A stretch of DNA of 64,000 nt from Rhodocyclaceae bacterium (GCA_020445745.1 JAGRGB010000029.1:1-64000), one strand, 5' to 3'; numbered from the stretch's first letter, positions 19,429 to 28,810 are shown. The notes: generated by a model not told the origin, from the sequence alone. Numbers and translations are program-made.

Positions 19429-21548
19429 GGTTCGACGAACGGCGGCTCGATGCGATCAGCGGCGGCCGGCCGCGTGGCCGTCGCGGTGGCGGAGACCGCT
19501 GGACGGTCCACCGGCATCACCGGCGCCGGCGTGCCCCGCGGCGGCAGCTCGGGCGGCGCCGGCTCGCCGCGCAGCAGTTCGTCGTCACCGCGCAGCGCCC
19601 GCTGCTGGCCGATCACGTAGTCGTAGCGGGCATTGGTGATGCGACCGTAGCTGGCGGCGTCGCTGAGGATCACCGGGCGCAGGAAGATCACCAGGTTGGT
19701 CTTGGTGCGCCGGCGGGTGTCGTAGCGGAACAGCGCGCCGGCGATCGGCAGGTCGCCCAGGACAGGCACCTTTTCCTCGCCGGAGGCGTAGCTGTCCTCG
19801 ACCAGGCCGCCGAGCGCGATGATGCCGCCGTCGTCCACCTGGATGACCGATTCCATCGAGCGGGTGTTGGTGATCGGCCCGTTGGCGGTCTCTTCGAACA
19901 GCGTCGAGGATTCCTGGAATATCTGCATGCGGATCACCCCGCCCTCGGTGATCTGCGGCTTGACCCGCAGGGTCAGGCCGACGTCGCGCCGTTCGATGGT
20001 CTGGAATGGATTCTCGGGCAGCGAGCCGCCGCCGGTGTTGGTGAACTGGCCGGTGACGAACGGGCGGTTCTGCCCGACCACGATCTTGGCCTCCTCGTTG
20101 TCGAGCATCACCAGGTTCGGCGCCGACAGGATGTTGGCCTTGGTGTCGCCCTCGAGGAAGCGCGCCAGCACCGCGAGGTTGGGGATGCTGCCGAGCCCGG
20201 GAATGCTGACGCTGCCGCCGCCGATGGCGATGTTCACGCCGTTGCCGGGAAGCGTCGGCGTACCCGACGCGGCGTTGGCGATGAGCCCGTTGAGACTGTT
20301 GCCGTTGGCCGTAAACGAGGTGCCTCCGATGATGCCGATGCCGCTGCGTCCGCTGCCGGCGCCGGCGCCGGCAGCCCACTGCAGGCCCCATTCGGCGCTG
20401 CGCTCGGCACTGATCTCGGCGATCAGTGCCTCGACATAGACCTGCGCGCGACGGCGGTCGAGCTGCTCGATGACGCCGCGCAGGTTGCGGTAGATGGCAT
20501 CGGGCGCGGTGATGATCAGCGCGTTGTTGGCGACGTCGGCCTGGATCATGCTGTTGCCGCTGCTCGCCACCGGGGCAGCGCCGCGGGTGCCCGCGGCGGC
20601 ACCGGCGGTGGCATCGCGGCCGGCGCCCGACAGGCTGCCGGCGGACCGCGCGGCGGCTGTCGTCGCGGCTCCGGACAGCACCGCGCCGAGGGTCTCGGCG
20701 ACGTCCTCGGCCTCGGCATTCTTCAGGTAGACGACGTGGATGTTGCCGCCCGCGCCAGGCTTGTCGAGGGCCGCCACCAGTTGCCGGACGGCGCTGATCC
20801 GCGCCGGATTGTCGGCACGCACCAGCAGGCTGTTGCTGTGGGCATCGGGTACCACGGTGACGCGCTGGCTGGCTTCCACCTGGCCGGCGCCGAGCTTGCC
20901 GTCTCCGGTCTCGTTGAGCAGGCGCGACACCGTATCGGCGAGGTCGGCGGCCGCCGCATGGGCCAGGGTGATCACCTGGAGGTCGCCCTGGGGCACGTCC
21001 ACCGAGGCGATGATGCGGGCGATCCGTTCGAGGTTGTCGGCGTAGTCCGTCACCACCAGGGCGTTGTTGGCCGGATAGGCGGTGACGGTGTTGTTGGGCG
21101 AGATCAGCGGGCGCAGCACCGGAACCAGCTGCGCGGCCGACTCGTTCTTCAGCATGAACACCTGGGTGGACAGGCCGGCGCCGGCCAGCGCACGGCCGTC
21201 GCGGCCGACCGGCACCGAATGCAGCTTGGCGTCGGCCTCCGGCACGATCTTGATGACGCCGGCCGATTCCACCGCGGTGTAGCCTTGCAGTCGCAGCGCC
21301 GAGAGCAGGATGTCGAAGGTCAGGGACTTCGGCACCGGCGTGTTGGTGACGATGTTCAGATTGCCGCGCACCCGCGGGTCGATCAGGAAGTTACGGCCGG
21401 TGATCTTGCCGATCGCCTTGATCACCGCGTCGATCTCCGCGTTGACGAAATTCAGCGACACCGCGTCGTCGTCGGTGGCGATCGCCGGGCCGGCGAGGAT
21501 CAACAGCGCCGCGCTTGCCGCGACCAGGTGCTTGGCAGGGAATCTCAT
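19425..21548 (-). CDS. gspD: Type II secretion system secretin D
   Basis: GspD, 707 residues, forms the outer-membrane secretin channel. A signal peptide ([24 protein letters not shown]) is followed by the N0 domain ([26 protein letters not shown]). N1-N3 repeats come next; the N3 region is interrupted by a Gly/Ala/Ser-rich insert at about 315-355. The secretin domain carries [19 protein letters not shown]. The tail is Pro/Ala-rich. The open frame continues upstream through gspC, so ATG 21548 is chosen; it overlaps the gspC stop as ATGA. No GspS pilotin gene is seen nearby. Confidence 0.95.
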   Translation of the reverse strand: MRFPAKHLVAASAALLILAGPAIATDDDAVSLNFVNAEIDAVIKAIGKITGRNFLIDPRVRGNLNIVTNTPVPKSLTFDILLSALRLQGYTAVESAGVIKIVPEADAKLHSVPVGRDGRALAGAGLSTQVFMLKNESAAQLVPVLRPLISPNNTVTAYPANNALVVTDYADNLERIARIIASVDVPQGDLQVITLAHAAAADLADTVSRLLNETGDGKLGAGQVEASQRVTVVPDAHSNSLLVRADNPARISAVRQLVAALDKPGAGGNIHVVYLKNAEAEDVAETLGAVLSGAATTAAARSAGSLSGAGRDATAGAAAGTRGAAPVASSGNSMIQADVANNALIITAPDAIYRNLRGVIEQLDRRRAQVYVEALIAEISAERSAEWGLQWAAGAGAGSGRSGIGIIGGTSFTANGNSLNGLIANAASGTPTLPGNGVNIAIGGGSVSIPGLGSIPNLAVLARFLEGDTKANILSAPNLVMLDNEEAKIVVGQNRPFVTGQFTNTGGGSLPENPFQTIERRDVGLTLRVKPQITEGGVIRMQIFQESSTLFEETANGPITNTRSMESVIQVDDGGIIALGGLVEDSYASGEEKVPVLGDLPIAGALFRYDTRRRTKTNLVIFLRPVILSDAASYGRITNARYDYVIGQQRALRGDDELLRGEPAPPELPPRGTPAPVMPVDRPAVSATATATRPAAADRIEPPFVEP

Positions 21549-22078
21549 CGGCGGCTCGGGGCCTCGCTTGGTGGAACGACGGTGGACGGACCTGCCGGAT
21601 CGTGCGCGTCCGATGCGGCGACGATGCCGTCGGTCGGCGTGGCGGGCAGGCTCAGGCGCTCGACGCGGCCGTTGCGTTCGAGTTCGACGCCGTCGTCGAG
21701 GATGCGCTTGAGCATCACGCCGTCCGCCACGGTCTCGCCTTCGACATAGGCTTGCGGCGGATCGTCGCCGGACTTGAGCAATGCGAATCCCGACCCGCCG
21801 GCGAACCCGGTCGCCAGGCCGACCACGGCGAAGCGCCGGCCGTCCGCGGCCGGGGCGGTGGCGATCGGCGCCGGCGCATCGCTGGCGAACGGACGCTGGC
21901 CGTTGATGCGCTGGGCCACGGCGCGCGGGTCGGTGTCGGAGCGCACCGGCAGCACGGTCCTGGGCGGCGCCGCATAGTGCCAGAACAGCGTGGTGGCGAC
22001 GGCCGCCGCGCAGCCGAGCGCCAGCAGCCACGCCAGCAGGACGACGACATGGCGCAGGCGCCGCAGGGCAGCGATCAT
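21545..22078 (-). CDS. gspC: Type II secretion system protein C (short form)
   Basis: GspC, 177 residues, first gene of the gsp operon. A short cytoplasmic tail, one membrane span (about 11-33) and a homology-region domain (about 80-145, RFAVVGLATG...GFALLKSGDDPPQAYVEGE) that contacts the N0 domain of GspD. It stops after a Pro/Ala-rich tail and has no PDZ or coiled-coil domain, unlike the about 270-residue gammaproteobacterial GspC; short forms are known in betaproteobacteria. Start 22078 places the transmembrane helix at the N-terminus. Confidence 0.87.
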   Translation of the reverse strand: MIAALRRLRHVVVLLAWLLALGCAAAVATTLFWHYAAPPRTVLPVRSDTDPRAVAQRINGQRPFASDAPAPIATAPAADGRRFAVVGLATGFAGGSGFALLKSGDDPPQAYVEGETVADGVMLKRILDDGVELERNGRVERLSLPATPTDGIVAASDAHDPAGPSTVVPPSEAPSRR

Positions 22079-22550
22079 TGGCCGGAGGCAGCGGAAGAAT
22101 GCACGGCGGGATATTACTATCAGTTGACGACGGGGCGAAAATGCCGCGGATGCCGGCCTCGGCCCCGCGACGTTCGACCTCGTCCGCGGCCTTGTACGAT
22201 GGGGCTCGCCGTGGGCCGAAGGAGAAATCACCCATGATGTCCAGGACCGCATCGCTTGACGGAGCCGCCGGCGGATATGCCTGGATCCATGCCGATTCCC
22301 GAATGCGGGCCTGGTGGATGCTCGCCCTGCGCATCGCGCCGGGTTTTCGTCGGTCGCGAAGTCCCGCCGTGGCTGCCGGCGATCATGTCGCGTATCGGGA
22401 TCGCGTCAGCGCTTCGCTGCCGCCGCGCCCGAGCCCCGTGCCGAGGTGCGTCGTGAGACCATGGCCCTCCGACGGTCAGCTGCCGTGGTCCCTGGCGACG
22501 GGGCTCCGCGCATCTGCCACGTTGCCGCAGTGCTATCATCCGCGCGCGCC
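22079..22550. other. 472-nt divergent region between gspC and the helicase gene
   Basis: This gap must hold the promoters of the gsp operon (leftward) and of the helicase gene (rightward). A relatively AT-rich patch (GGATATTACTATCAG) lies about 35-50 nt upstream of gspC, the best place for a gsp promoter, but I cannot assign hexamers with confidence. The rest is GC-rich, with one possible small ORF (22234-22554) listed separately. No repeat or RNA structure stands out. Confidence 0.4.
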
Positions 22551-22554
22551 ATGA
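22234..22554 (+). CDS. Possible small ORF upstream of the helicase (doubtful)
   Basis: An ORF of 106 residues opens with ATG after a well-spaced GGAG (22221-22224) and ends in a TGA that overlaps the helicase ATG as ATGA (22551-22554), the form expected for translational coupling. Against it: the protein is rich in Arg, Pro and Ser like a chance GC-rich frame, and I recognise no family. The N-terminal half has two Trp-rich hydrophobic patches (WMLALRI). It may equally be a fortuitous frame over a promoter region. Confidence 0.2.
   Translation: MMSRTASLDGAAGGYAWIHADSRMRAWWMLALRIAPGFRRSRSPAVAAGDHVAYRDRVSASLPPRPSPVPRCVVRPWPSDGQLPWSLATGLRASATLPQCYHPRAP
22531..22539 (+). promoter_or_regulatory. 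Extended -10 promoter candidate for the helicase gene
   Basis: TGCTATCAT matches the extended -10 pattern TG-n-TATAAT with one mismatch, and sits 12 nt before the ATG at 22551. Transcription would start about 5 nt upstream of the codon, giving a nearly leaderless message. No good -35 hexamer is seen, as is usual for extended -10 promoters. Confidence 0.35.
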
Positions 22555-24521
22555 GCATCGATCGATCGATTCAGCAGTGTTTTGCGGACGACGGGCCGCT
22601 GGCCGGTGCGATCGCCGGGTTCCGCCCGCGCGCGCAGCAGCTCGAGATGGCCGGCGCGATCGCCGCTGCCATGCGGGAGCGGCGGGCACTGGTGGTCGAG
22701 GCCGGTACCGGCACCGGGAAGACCTTCGCCTACCTGGTGCCGGCGCTGCTCGCCGGCGGCAAGGTGATCGTGTCCACCGGGACCAAGACCCTCCAGGATC
22801 AGCTCTTCCGACGCGACCTGCCGACCGTGCGCGACGCCTTGCAGGCGAAGGTCGATGTGGCCTTGCTGAAGGGTCGCGCCAACTACGTCTGCCCCTACCA
22901 TCTCGCCCGTAATGCCAGCGACGCGCGCTTTCGCAGCCCCGGCGAGGCGGCGGATCTGCGCGCCATCATGCGCTTCGCCGAAGTCACCCGCAGCGGCGAC
23001 AAGTCCGAATTCGGAGAGGTCGCCGAGGAATCGGCTGCGTGGTCGGCGGCGACCTCGACGCGGGACAACTGCCTGGGCCAGGAGTGCCCGCATTTTCCCG
23101 AACAATGTTTCGTGCACAAGGCGCGTCGCAAGGCGATGGAGGCGGACCTGGTGGTCGTCAACCACCACCTGTTCTTCGCCGACGTGATGCTGCGCGACGA
23201 AGGCATGGGCGAGCTGCTGCCGTCAGCCGACGCGGTGATCTTCGACGAGGCGCACCAGTTGCCGGAGACCGCCAGCCTGTTCTTCGGCACCAACCTGACC
23301 ACCGGCCAGCTGCTCGACCTGGGACGCGACACCCGCAACGAGACGATCGCCGCGGCCCGCGACTGCACCGCACTGATCGACGCGTGCCACGCCGTGGACA
23401 AGTCGGCGCGCGACCTGAGGCTGGCGGTGTCGGGCGAGAACCTGCGGCTGCGCTACCGGCAACTGGTGGGACAGCCGGCCTTCGACGCCGCGCTGGCCCG
23501 CGTCCGCGAGCGGCTGGCCGCCCTCGGCGAGGTTCTCGAGAGCCAGGCGGTGCGCTCCGAGGGCCTGGCCAAATGCCACGAGCGCTGTGCCGAGCTGGCG
23601 TCGCGGCTTTCCATGTGGCAGGGGCCGGAGGTGCCCGAAATGATCCGCTGGGGCGAGGTGTTCAGTCAGTCGCTGGCGCTCAACGCGACACCGTTGTCGA
23701 TCGCCGAGATATTCCGGCGCGAGATGGGCCAGCAGCCCAAGGCCTGGATCTTCACTTCGGCGACCCTGGCGGTGGGCAACGACTTCGCCCACTTTCTCGC
23801 CGAGATGGGTCTCGACCACATCGATCCGGCCGCCCGGACGGCATGCTGGGGCAGCCCCTTCGACTACCCGAGCCATGCCCTGCTGTACGCGCCGGCCGGG
23901 ATGCCGGATCCGAATCACCCGGACTATCCCGATGCGGTCGCGGCCTGCGCGTGGCCGGTGGTACGGGCCGCGAGAGGTCGAAGCTTTCTGCTGTGTACCT
24001 CGCTGCGGGCGATGCGCCGGGTTCACGAGGCACTGTCGCGGGCGATTGCCGAGAGCGGCGAGGATCTGCTGCTGCTGATCCAGGGTGAACAGTCGCGGGC
24101 CGAGCTGCTCGCCCGCTTCCGTCGCTCGGGCAAGGCGATCCTGGTCGCAAGCCAGAGTTTCTGGGAAGGCGTCGATGTGCCCGGTGACGCGCTGTCGATC
24201 GTCGTCATCGACAAGTTGCCGTTCGCGCCGCCCGACGATCCGGTACTGTCGGCGCGCATCGAACATCTGCGCGCCGGCGGCGGCAACCCCTTCCTCGAAT
24301 ACCAGTTGCCCCGGGCGGTGATCAGCATGAAGCAGGGCGCCGGCCGTCTGATCCGCAGCGAACGGGATCGCGGGGTGCTGGTGGTGTGCGACCCGAGGAT
24401 GGTGGACAAGCCCTACGGCAAGCGGGTCTGGCGCAGCCTGCCGCCGATGGCGCGCACGCGGGAGCTTGCCCAGGCACTCGACTTCGTCGCGGCGATGGGG
24501 ACGATCGGAGACGGCGACTGA
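22551..24521 (+). CDS. DinG/YoaA-family Fe-S DNA helicase
   Basis: Superfamily 2 XPD-like 5'-3' DNA helicase, 656 residues. Walker A is at A51-T58 (AGTGTGKT) and Walker B is VIFDEAHQLPE (DEAH box). The Fe-S cluster cysteines are C114, C174, C179 and C186 (VCPYHL; DNCLGQECPHFPEQC). The C-terminal helicase half has SQSFWEGVDVPGDALS and QGAGRLIRSERDRGV. Length and architecture fit YoaA (about 640) better than E. coli DinG (about 716), so a role in resolving blocked forks or R-loops is likely. The frame is open upstream to 22314, but the family N-terminus starts at the ATG of 22551. Confidence 0.9.
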   Translation: MSIDRSIQQCFADDGPLAGAIAGFRPRAQQLEMAGAIAAAMRERRALVVEAGTGTGKTFAYLVPALLAGGKVIVSTGTKTLQDQLFRRDLPTVRDALQAKVDVALLKGRANYVCPYHLARNASDARFRSPGEAADLRAIMRFAEVTRSGDKSEFGEVAEESAAWSAATSTRDNCLGQECPHFPEQCFVHKARRKAMEADLVVVNHHLFFADVMLRDEGMGELLPSADAVIFDEAHQLPETASLFFGTNLTTGQLLDLGRDTRNETIAAARDCTALIDACHAVDKSARDLRLAVSGENLRLRYRQLVGQPAFDAALARVRERLAALGEVLESQAVRSEGLAKCHERCAELASRLSMWQGPEVPEMIRWGEVFSQSLALNATPLSIAEIFRREMGQQPKAWIFTSATLAVGNDFAHFLAEMGLDHIDPAARTACWGSPFDYPSHALLYAPAGMPDPNHPDYPDAVAACAWPVVRAARGRSFLLCTSLRAMRRVHEALSRAIAESGEDLLLLIQGEQSRAELLARFRRSGKAILVASQSFWEGVDVPGDALSIVVIDKLPFAPPDDPVLSARIEHLRAGGGNPFLEYQLPRAVISMKQGAGRLIRSERDRGVLVVCDPRMVDKPYGKRVWRSLPPMARTRELAQALDFVAAMGTIGDGD

Positions 24522-24704
24522 GGGCGCAGCGTGAACCAGTGCCGGCCTTTGCGCGGGCAGCGAAATCCTCCTACTAAAGCAATAAGGTCTCCACTCCGTT
24601 ATGAAAGCCAATGCATTCGAGGTGCAGGGCGGATAGGTCTGCCTTCTCGATCGATCCCGGGAAAAACGGTCACCTTCCGAAATGGAAGCATTCGGAGAAT
24701 TGTC

Positions 24705-26504
24705 ATGCGATTTCGTCTCGTCCGTTACTTCGTTCTGACCAGTTGCGTCGCCTTCCTGGCGGTTGCCGCGGCGCTGGTCTTCTTTCAGCAGCAACAGGGC
24801 GAATTGTTCCGCTCGGTGCAATCCGAAGAAGCGAAGTTCTTCGGCGAGGTGCAGACCTCGTTCGCCGACCAGCAGGCCAGGTCGGCGCGGCGCGATCTGC
24901 TGGCCATCCACGAGGGCGGCAACGTCAACCTGACCCGCCTGTTCGCCAACACGCTGTGGGACCAGGGCCTGTCGGCCCTGCTCGAGCGTGCCGGCGAGAT
25001 CGACGTCGATCAATGCCGGGCGATCCCCGACGGGCAGAACGCCGACGGCAGGACCGTCGCGCCACCGGAGAAGAAGGCCTGCTTCGCCGAGATCGGCGCG
25101 CAGATCCGCGCGCTGCCGGAATTTGCCTTCCTGAACGACAAGGTGTATCGGGCGATGCACCGCAGCTCGGTGTTCAAGATCAAGGTGTACGACACGCGCG
25201 GTGTGACGATCTACTCGTCGGAGCATGCCCAGGTCGGTGACGACAAGATCGCCAACGCCGGTTTCCTCGGCGCGATGGTCGGCACCCCGACCAGCGAGTT
25301 GACCCACCGCGACAAGTTCTCGGCATTCGAAGGGCAGGTCGAGAACCGCGACCTGATCTCGAGCTATCTGCCGCTCTACGGACAGGACGGCGACAGCATC
25401 ATCGCCGTCTTCGAGGTGTATTCCGACGTCACCCGCTTCGTCGACCGGATCAACCAGACCCAGGCCGAGACGCGCGCCGCCCAGGCCAGCAATCTGCAGA
25501 GCATCGCGGCGGCATCCGAAAACAGCCAGCTCCTGATCGACGGTTCGGTGAAGCGGCTGGTGGGCGTGCTGCTGGGACTGCTGGCGGTGCTGTTCGCGAT
25601 CCTGTTCCTGATCGTGAGCCGGGCCGACCGCCTGCTGCGCCAGCACGAGGCGGAGCGCTCGCGCAGTCAGCAGCAACTGGCGCAGGCCGAGAAGATGGCG
25701 TCGCTGGGCCAGATGGTGGCCGGCGTCGCCCATCAGCTCAACACGCCGCTGGCGTTCTCGAAGAGCAACGTCACGATGGCGATGGAGGGCATGCGCGAGC
25801 TGTCGGCGCCGGTCGACATCGCGGCCAGGCTGGCCGCCATCACCCGCGAGACCCACGACGACGTCGTCACGCTCAAGGTCGCCGGGGCGCGCCGCAGGCT
25901 GTCCGGGATGCAACTGCGCGGCAGTGACGTGGATGACATGCGCACCATGCTCGGCGACGTTCTCGGCGGCATCGAACAGATGAGCGAGATGGTCACCAAC
26001 CTGCGCGACTTCACCCGGCTCGACCGCAACAAGACCGTCGACTTCGACCTCAACAAGAGCCTGCGCAACGTGATCTACGTGGCCAGGAGCGTGATCCCGA
26101 CCACCATCGCGATCGAGGAGCGATTCGACGACGCGCCGATCCTGAACTGCAACGTGTCGCAGATGAACCAGGTCTTCCTGAACCTGATCAACAACGCCGC
26201 CCAGGCGATCGGCAAGGACGGCAGCATCACGGTTTCGTCGCAGGTCACCGCCGACGCCATCGAGATCCGGGTGCGGGACAATGGCCACGGCATCCGCGGC
26301 GACGTGCTGCCCCACATCTTCGAACCGTACTTCAGCACCAAGCCGAAGGGCGAAGGGACCGGCATCGGCCTGTCGATCGCCCGCGAGATCGTCGAGAACC
26401 ATGGCGGGACGATCGAAGTAGAATCTACTTCGGACGAAGGTACGACCTTCCTTGTCAAATTTCCGCAGGCAAACGAACATACCATCATAGACTTGGCGGC
26501 CTGA
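24705..26504 (+). CDS. Transmembrane sensor histidine kinase
   Basis: Inner-membrane histidine kinase, 599 residues. One membrane span near residues 6-28 (VRYFVLTSCVAFLAVAAALVFF), a periplasmic sensor of about 255 residues and a second span near 287-306 (VGVLLGLLAVLFAILFLIVS) come first. A coiled coil leads into the dimerisation domain, with the phospho-acceptor H343 in GVAHQLNTPLAFSKSN. The ATPase domain has the N-box FLNLINNAAQAI and the G-boxes VRDNGHGI and GEGTGIGLSIAREIV. There is no HAMP that I can recognise. ATG 24705 follows GGAGA; the longer upstream frame is ignored. The receiver gene begins 18 nt later, so the two form a pair. Confidence 0.9.
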   Translation: MRFRLVRYFVLTSCVAFLAVAAALVFFQQQQGELFRSVQSEEAKFFGEVQTSFADQQARSARRDLLAIHEGGNVNLTRLFANTLWDQGLSALLERAGEIDVDQCRAIPDGQNADGRTVAPPEKKACFAEIGAQIRALPEFAFLNDKVYRAMHRSSVFKIKVYDTRGVTIYSSEHAQVGDDKIANAGFLGAMVGTPTSELTHRDKFSAFEGQVENRDLISSYLPLYGQDGDSIIAVFEVYSDVTRFVDRINQTQAETRAAQASNLQSIAAASENSQLLIDGSVKRLVGVLLGLLAVLFAILFLIVSRADRLLRQHEAERSRSQQQLAQAEKMASLGQMVAGVAHQLNTPLAFSKSNVTMAMEGMRELSAPVDIAARLAAITRETHDDVVTLKVAGARRRLSGMQLRGSDVDDMRTMLGDVLGGIEQMSEMVTNLRDFTRLDRNKTVDFDLNKSLRNVIYVARSVIPTTIAIEERFDDAPILNCNVSQMNQVFLNLINNAAQAIGKDGSITVSSQVTADAIEIRVRDNGHGIRGDVLPHIFEPYFSTKPKGEGTGIGLSIAREIVENHGGTIEVESTSDEGTTFLVKFPQANEHTIIDLAA

Positions 26505-26522
26505 CATACGGAGAAGCACTGC

Positions 26523-27527
26523 ATGACTCACGCGGCCCAGCCGGATTCGTCGCAACGCGGAAAGGTACTCTGCGTCGACGACGAACCGGGCATCCTGCGG
26601 GCTCTGGACTGGTTGCTGCGCCGTCATTTCGATGTGGTGACCGCGAACAGCGGCGAAATGGCGATGGACCTGATCCGCGACAACGATTTCGACGTCATCA
26701 TCAGCGATCAGCGGATGCCGGGCATGACCGGGGTCGAACTGCTGAAGGCGGCGCGGCAGCTCGCGCCGCGGGCGATGCGCATCCTGCTGACCGGCTACTC
26801 CGACCTGCAGGCGGTGCTGGCGTCGGTCAATGAGGGCGAGGTCTTCCGCTTCATCAACAAGCCGTGGAACGTGGACGAGCTGCCGGTGGTGGTCGGTCAG
26901 GCGGTCGGTCTGTCGCGGACCGCGGCGCCCAGGGTGGAGGACGAGCAGGAGGACGCGGCTCCGCAGCGGCTGGCGGACCCGATCCTGCTCGTCGATGGCG
27001 ACGCCTCGGTGCATCAGGCCTTCGACGACGCGCTCGAAGAGGTCGCCGTGACGGTGTTCCATGCACGCACCCTGGCCGAGGCGCTGGAGGTCCTCGACCG
27101 TGAGCAGATCGGCGTGCTGGTCTCGGAGGTTCGGGTCGGCGGCTTCGACGCGACGCGACTGATCCGCATGCTCAAGGCCAAGCAGCCGGAGATCGTGTCG
27201 GTGATCCTGTCCGGCGAACACGACGCCGAAACCATCACCTCGCTGATCAACCAGGGGCAGATATACCGCTACGTGCCGAAGCCGGTGCGGGCAGGCTACA
27301 TGCGCTTGGTGGTAAGCTCGGCGCAGAACAAGCACCGCCAGATGCGCGACAATCCGGAACTGGCCGGCCGTCACGAGGTGGAGGCGGTTCCCGCGTGGCA
27401 GGCGGAAGAGATGGAGCAGGACCTGGCGCGCGGCGAACGCAGGCGCGCCGGGGCACCGGAACCGGCCTCCGGAGTCGGACTGTTGCAGGGCATCGTCACC
27501 ACTTTCCGTCGCCTGTTGGGGCGCTGA
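26523..27527 (+). CDS. Tandem-receiver response regulator, second receiver degenerate
   Basis: Response regulator of 334 residues with no recognisable DNA-binding or enzymatic output. Receiver 1 (about 14-130) is canonical: acidic DDE, phospho-acceptor D62 in IISDQRMPGMTG, T in LLTGYSD and the lysine in FINKPWN. Receiver 2 (about 150-265) keeps the fold (ILLVDGDAS, ILSGEHD, YVPKPV), but the acceptor position reads VSE202VRVGG, with Glu in place of Asp. The C-terminal tail is Arg/Glu-rich with a final amphipathic helix (GLLQGIVTTFRRLLGR). It presumably acts through protein contacts with its upstream kinase or a distant partner. Confidence 0.88.
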   Translation: MTHAAQPDSSQRGKVLCVDDEPGILRALDWLLRRHFDVVTANSGEMAMDLIRDNDFDVIISDQRMPGMTGVELLKAARQLAPRAMRILLTGYSDLQAVLASVNEGEVFRFINKPWNVDELPVVVGQAVGLSRTAAPRVEDEQEDAAPQRLADPILLVDGDASVHQAFDDALEEVAVTVFHARTLAEALEVLDREQIGVLVSEVRVGGFDATRLIRMLKAKQPEIVSVILSGEHDAETITSLINQGQIYRYVPKPVRAGYMRLVVSSAQNKHRQMRDNPELAGRHEVEAVPAWQAEEMEQDLARGERRRAGAPEPASGVGLLQGIVTTFRRLLGR

Positions 27528-27603
27528 TCCGGGTGGGCTGTCGACGGTGACGACGCGGCATCCTGCCGCCGGCCACCGCAATCAACGGGACGAACTGGCA
27601 ACG

Positions 27604-28806
27604 ATGAAGCTTCCGATGCTGTCCTTCGAGGAGGCGCTGGCGCGGCTCGAGTCGGCCGCCGAGCCGCCGACCGCAACCGAAACCCTCGATCTCGCCGCGG
27701 CCCATGGACGGGTACTGGCGGCCGATCTGCGCAGTTCCCTGTTCGTGCCGCCCCACGACAATTCGGGCATGGACGGCTACGCCGTGCGCTGCGCGGACGT
27801 GCCGGCGGACGGGACGCGCCTGCCGGTCAGCCAGCGCATCCCGGCTGGAAGCGTCGGCAGTCGACTCGCGCCGGGCAGCGCGGCACGGATCTTCACCGGC
27901 GCGCCGATTCCGGCCGGCGCCGATGCCGTGGTGATGCAGGAGGATTGCCGGGCAGACGGTGAGTCGGTGGTGATCGGCCGGCAGCCCGCCGCCGGCGACT
28001 TCGTCCGCCACAAGGGTGACGACATTCGTGCCGGCGACGTGGTGCTGCCGGCAGGAACCCGGCTCGGCCCTGCTGAAATCGGCCAGGCGGCGTCGATCGG
28101 CATCGCCCGGGTCCCGGTCTACCGTCGCCTCAGGGTGGCCGTGCTGTCCACCGGCGACGAACTCACCGAGCCCGGCGAACCTCTGCCGCCGGGCGGCATC
28201 TACAATTCCAACCGCTTCATGTTGCGCGCGGCGATCGAGCGCATCGGCTGCGAGGTGAGCGACGGCGGCATCGTCGCCGACACCTTCGAATCGACCCGCC
28301 AGGCCCTGCGTGCGGCGGCAGCCGGCCACGACCTGATCGTCACCAGCGGCGGCGTGTCGATGGGCGAGGAAGACCACGTCAAACCGGCGGTCGAGGCCGA
28401 GGGCGAACTGACGATGTGGAAGATCGCCGTGAAACCGGGCAAGCCGCTGTCCTTCGGTCGCGTCGTCGATGCGGCCTTCGTCGGCCTGCCGGGCAACCCG
28501 GTGTCGGCGCTGGTGACCTTCCTGACGCTGGTCCGCCCGTACCTGCTGCGCCGTTGCGGGGTCCGCGACGTCGCCACGGCCGCCTTGCAGCTGCCCGCCG
28601 GATTCGCATGGAACACCGGAGCGCGGCGGGAGTTCCTGCGCGTGCGGGTCGATGCCGCGGGGCACCTGGAGCGCTTTGCCAACCAGGAGTCGAGCGTGCT
28701 CACCTCCTGCGTGTGGGCCGACGGACTCGCCAGCGTGCCGCCCGAATCCCGGGTGTCGGTCGGCGATCCATTGCCCTATGTCGCCTTTTCGGAGCTATTG
28801 GGGTGA
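27604..28806 (+). CDS. moeA: Molybdopterin molybdenumtransferase MoeA
   Basis: MoeA inserts molybdate into adenylylated molybdopterin in molybdenum cofactor synthesis. The 400 residues show the family blocks: PPHDNSGMDGYAVRC near residue 45, GAPIPAGADAVVMQED, the cofactor-handling domain VLSTGDEL..PG....G.IYNSN and TSGGVSMGEEDHVKP, and PGKPLSFG...GLPGNPVSALV. Family length is about 400-411. A GTG at 27547 opens the frame; ATG at 27604 is preferred for the N-terminus. moaD follows 4 nt later, so cofactor synthesis and insertion are co-transcribed. Confidence 0.95.
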   Translation: MKLPMLSFEEALARLESAAEPPTATETLDLAAAHGRVLAADLRSSLFVPPHDNSGMDGYAVRCADVPADGTRLPVSQRIPAGSVGSRLAPGSAARIFTGAPIPAGADAVVMQEDCRADGESVVIGRQPAAGDFVRHKGDDIRAGDVVLPAGTRLGPAEIGQAASIGIARVPVYRRLRVAVLSTGDELTEPGEPLPPGGIYNSNRFMLRAAIERIGCEVSDGGIVADTFESTRQALRAAAAGHDLIVTSGGVSMGEEDHVKPAVEAEGELTMWKIAVKPGKPLSFGRVVDAAFVGLPGNPVSALVTFLTLVRPYLLRRCGVRDVATAALQLPAGFAWNTGARREFLRVRVDAAGHLERFANQESSVLTSCVWADGLASVPPESRVSVGDPLPYVAFSELLG

Positions 28807-28810
28807 CGCG

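Noticed and set aside
16933..19620. Plus-strand frame of 895 codons opposite gspF and gspE
   Set aside because: Antisense shadow of conserved secretion genes, no family features.
24572..24600. Sigma-28 promoter before the histidine kinase (TAAAGCAA)
   Set aside because: The -10 position reads CTCCGTTA, matching only three of eight consensus bases.
23223..27581. Minus-strand open frame of 1452 codons opposite the helicase, kinase and regulator genes
   Set aside because: It is antisense to three well-supported genes and its translation is His/Arg/Gln/Leu-rich without any domain, as expected for an antisense frame in GC-rich DNA.
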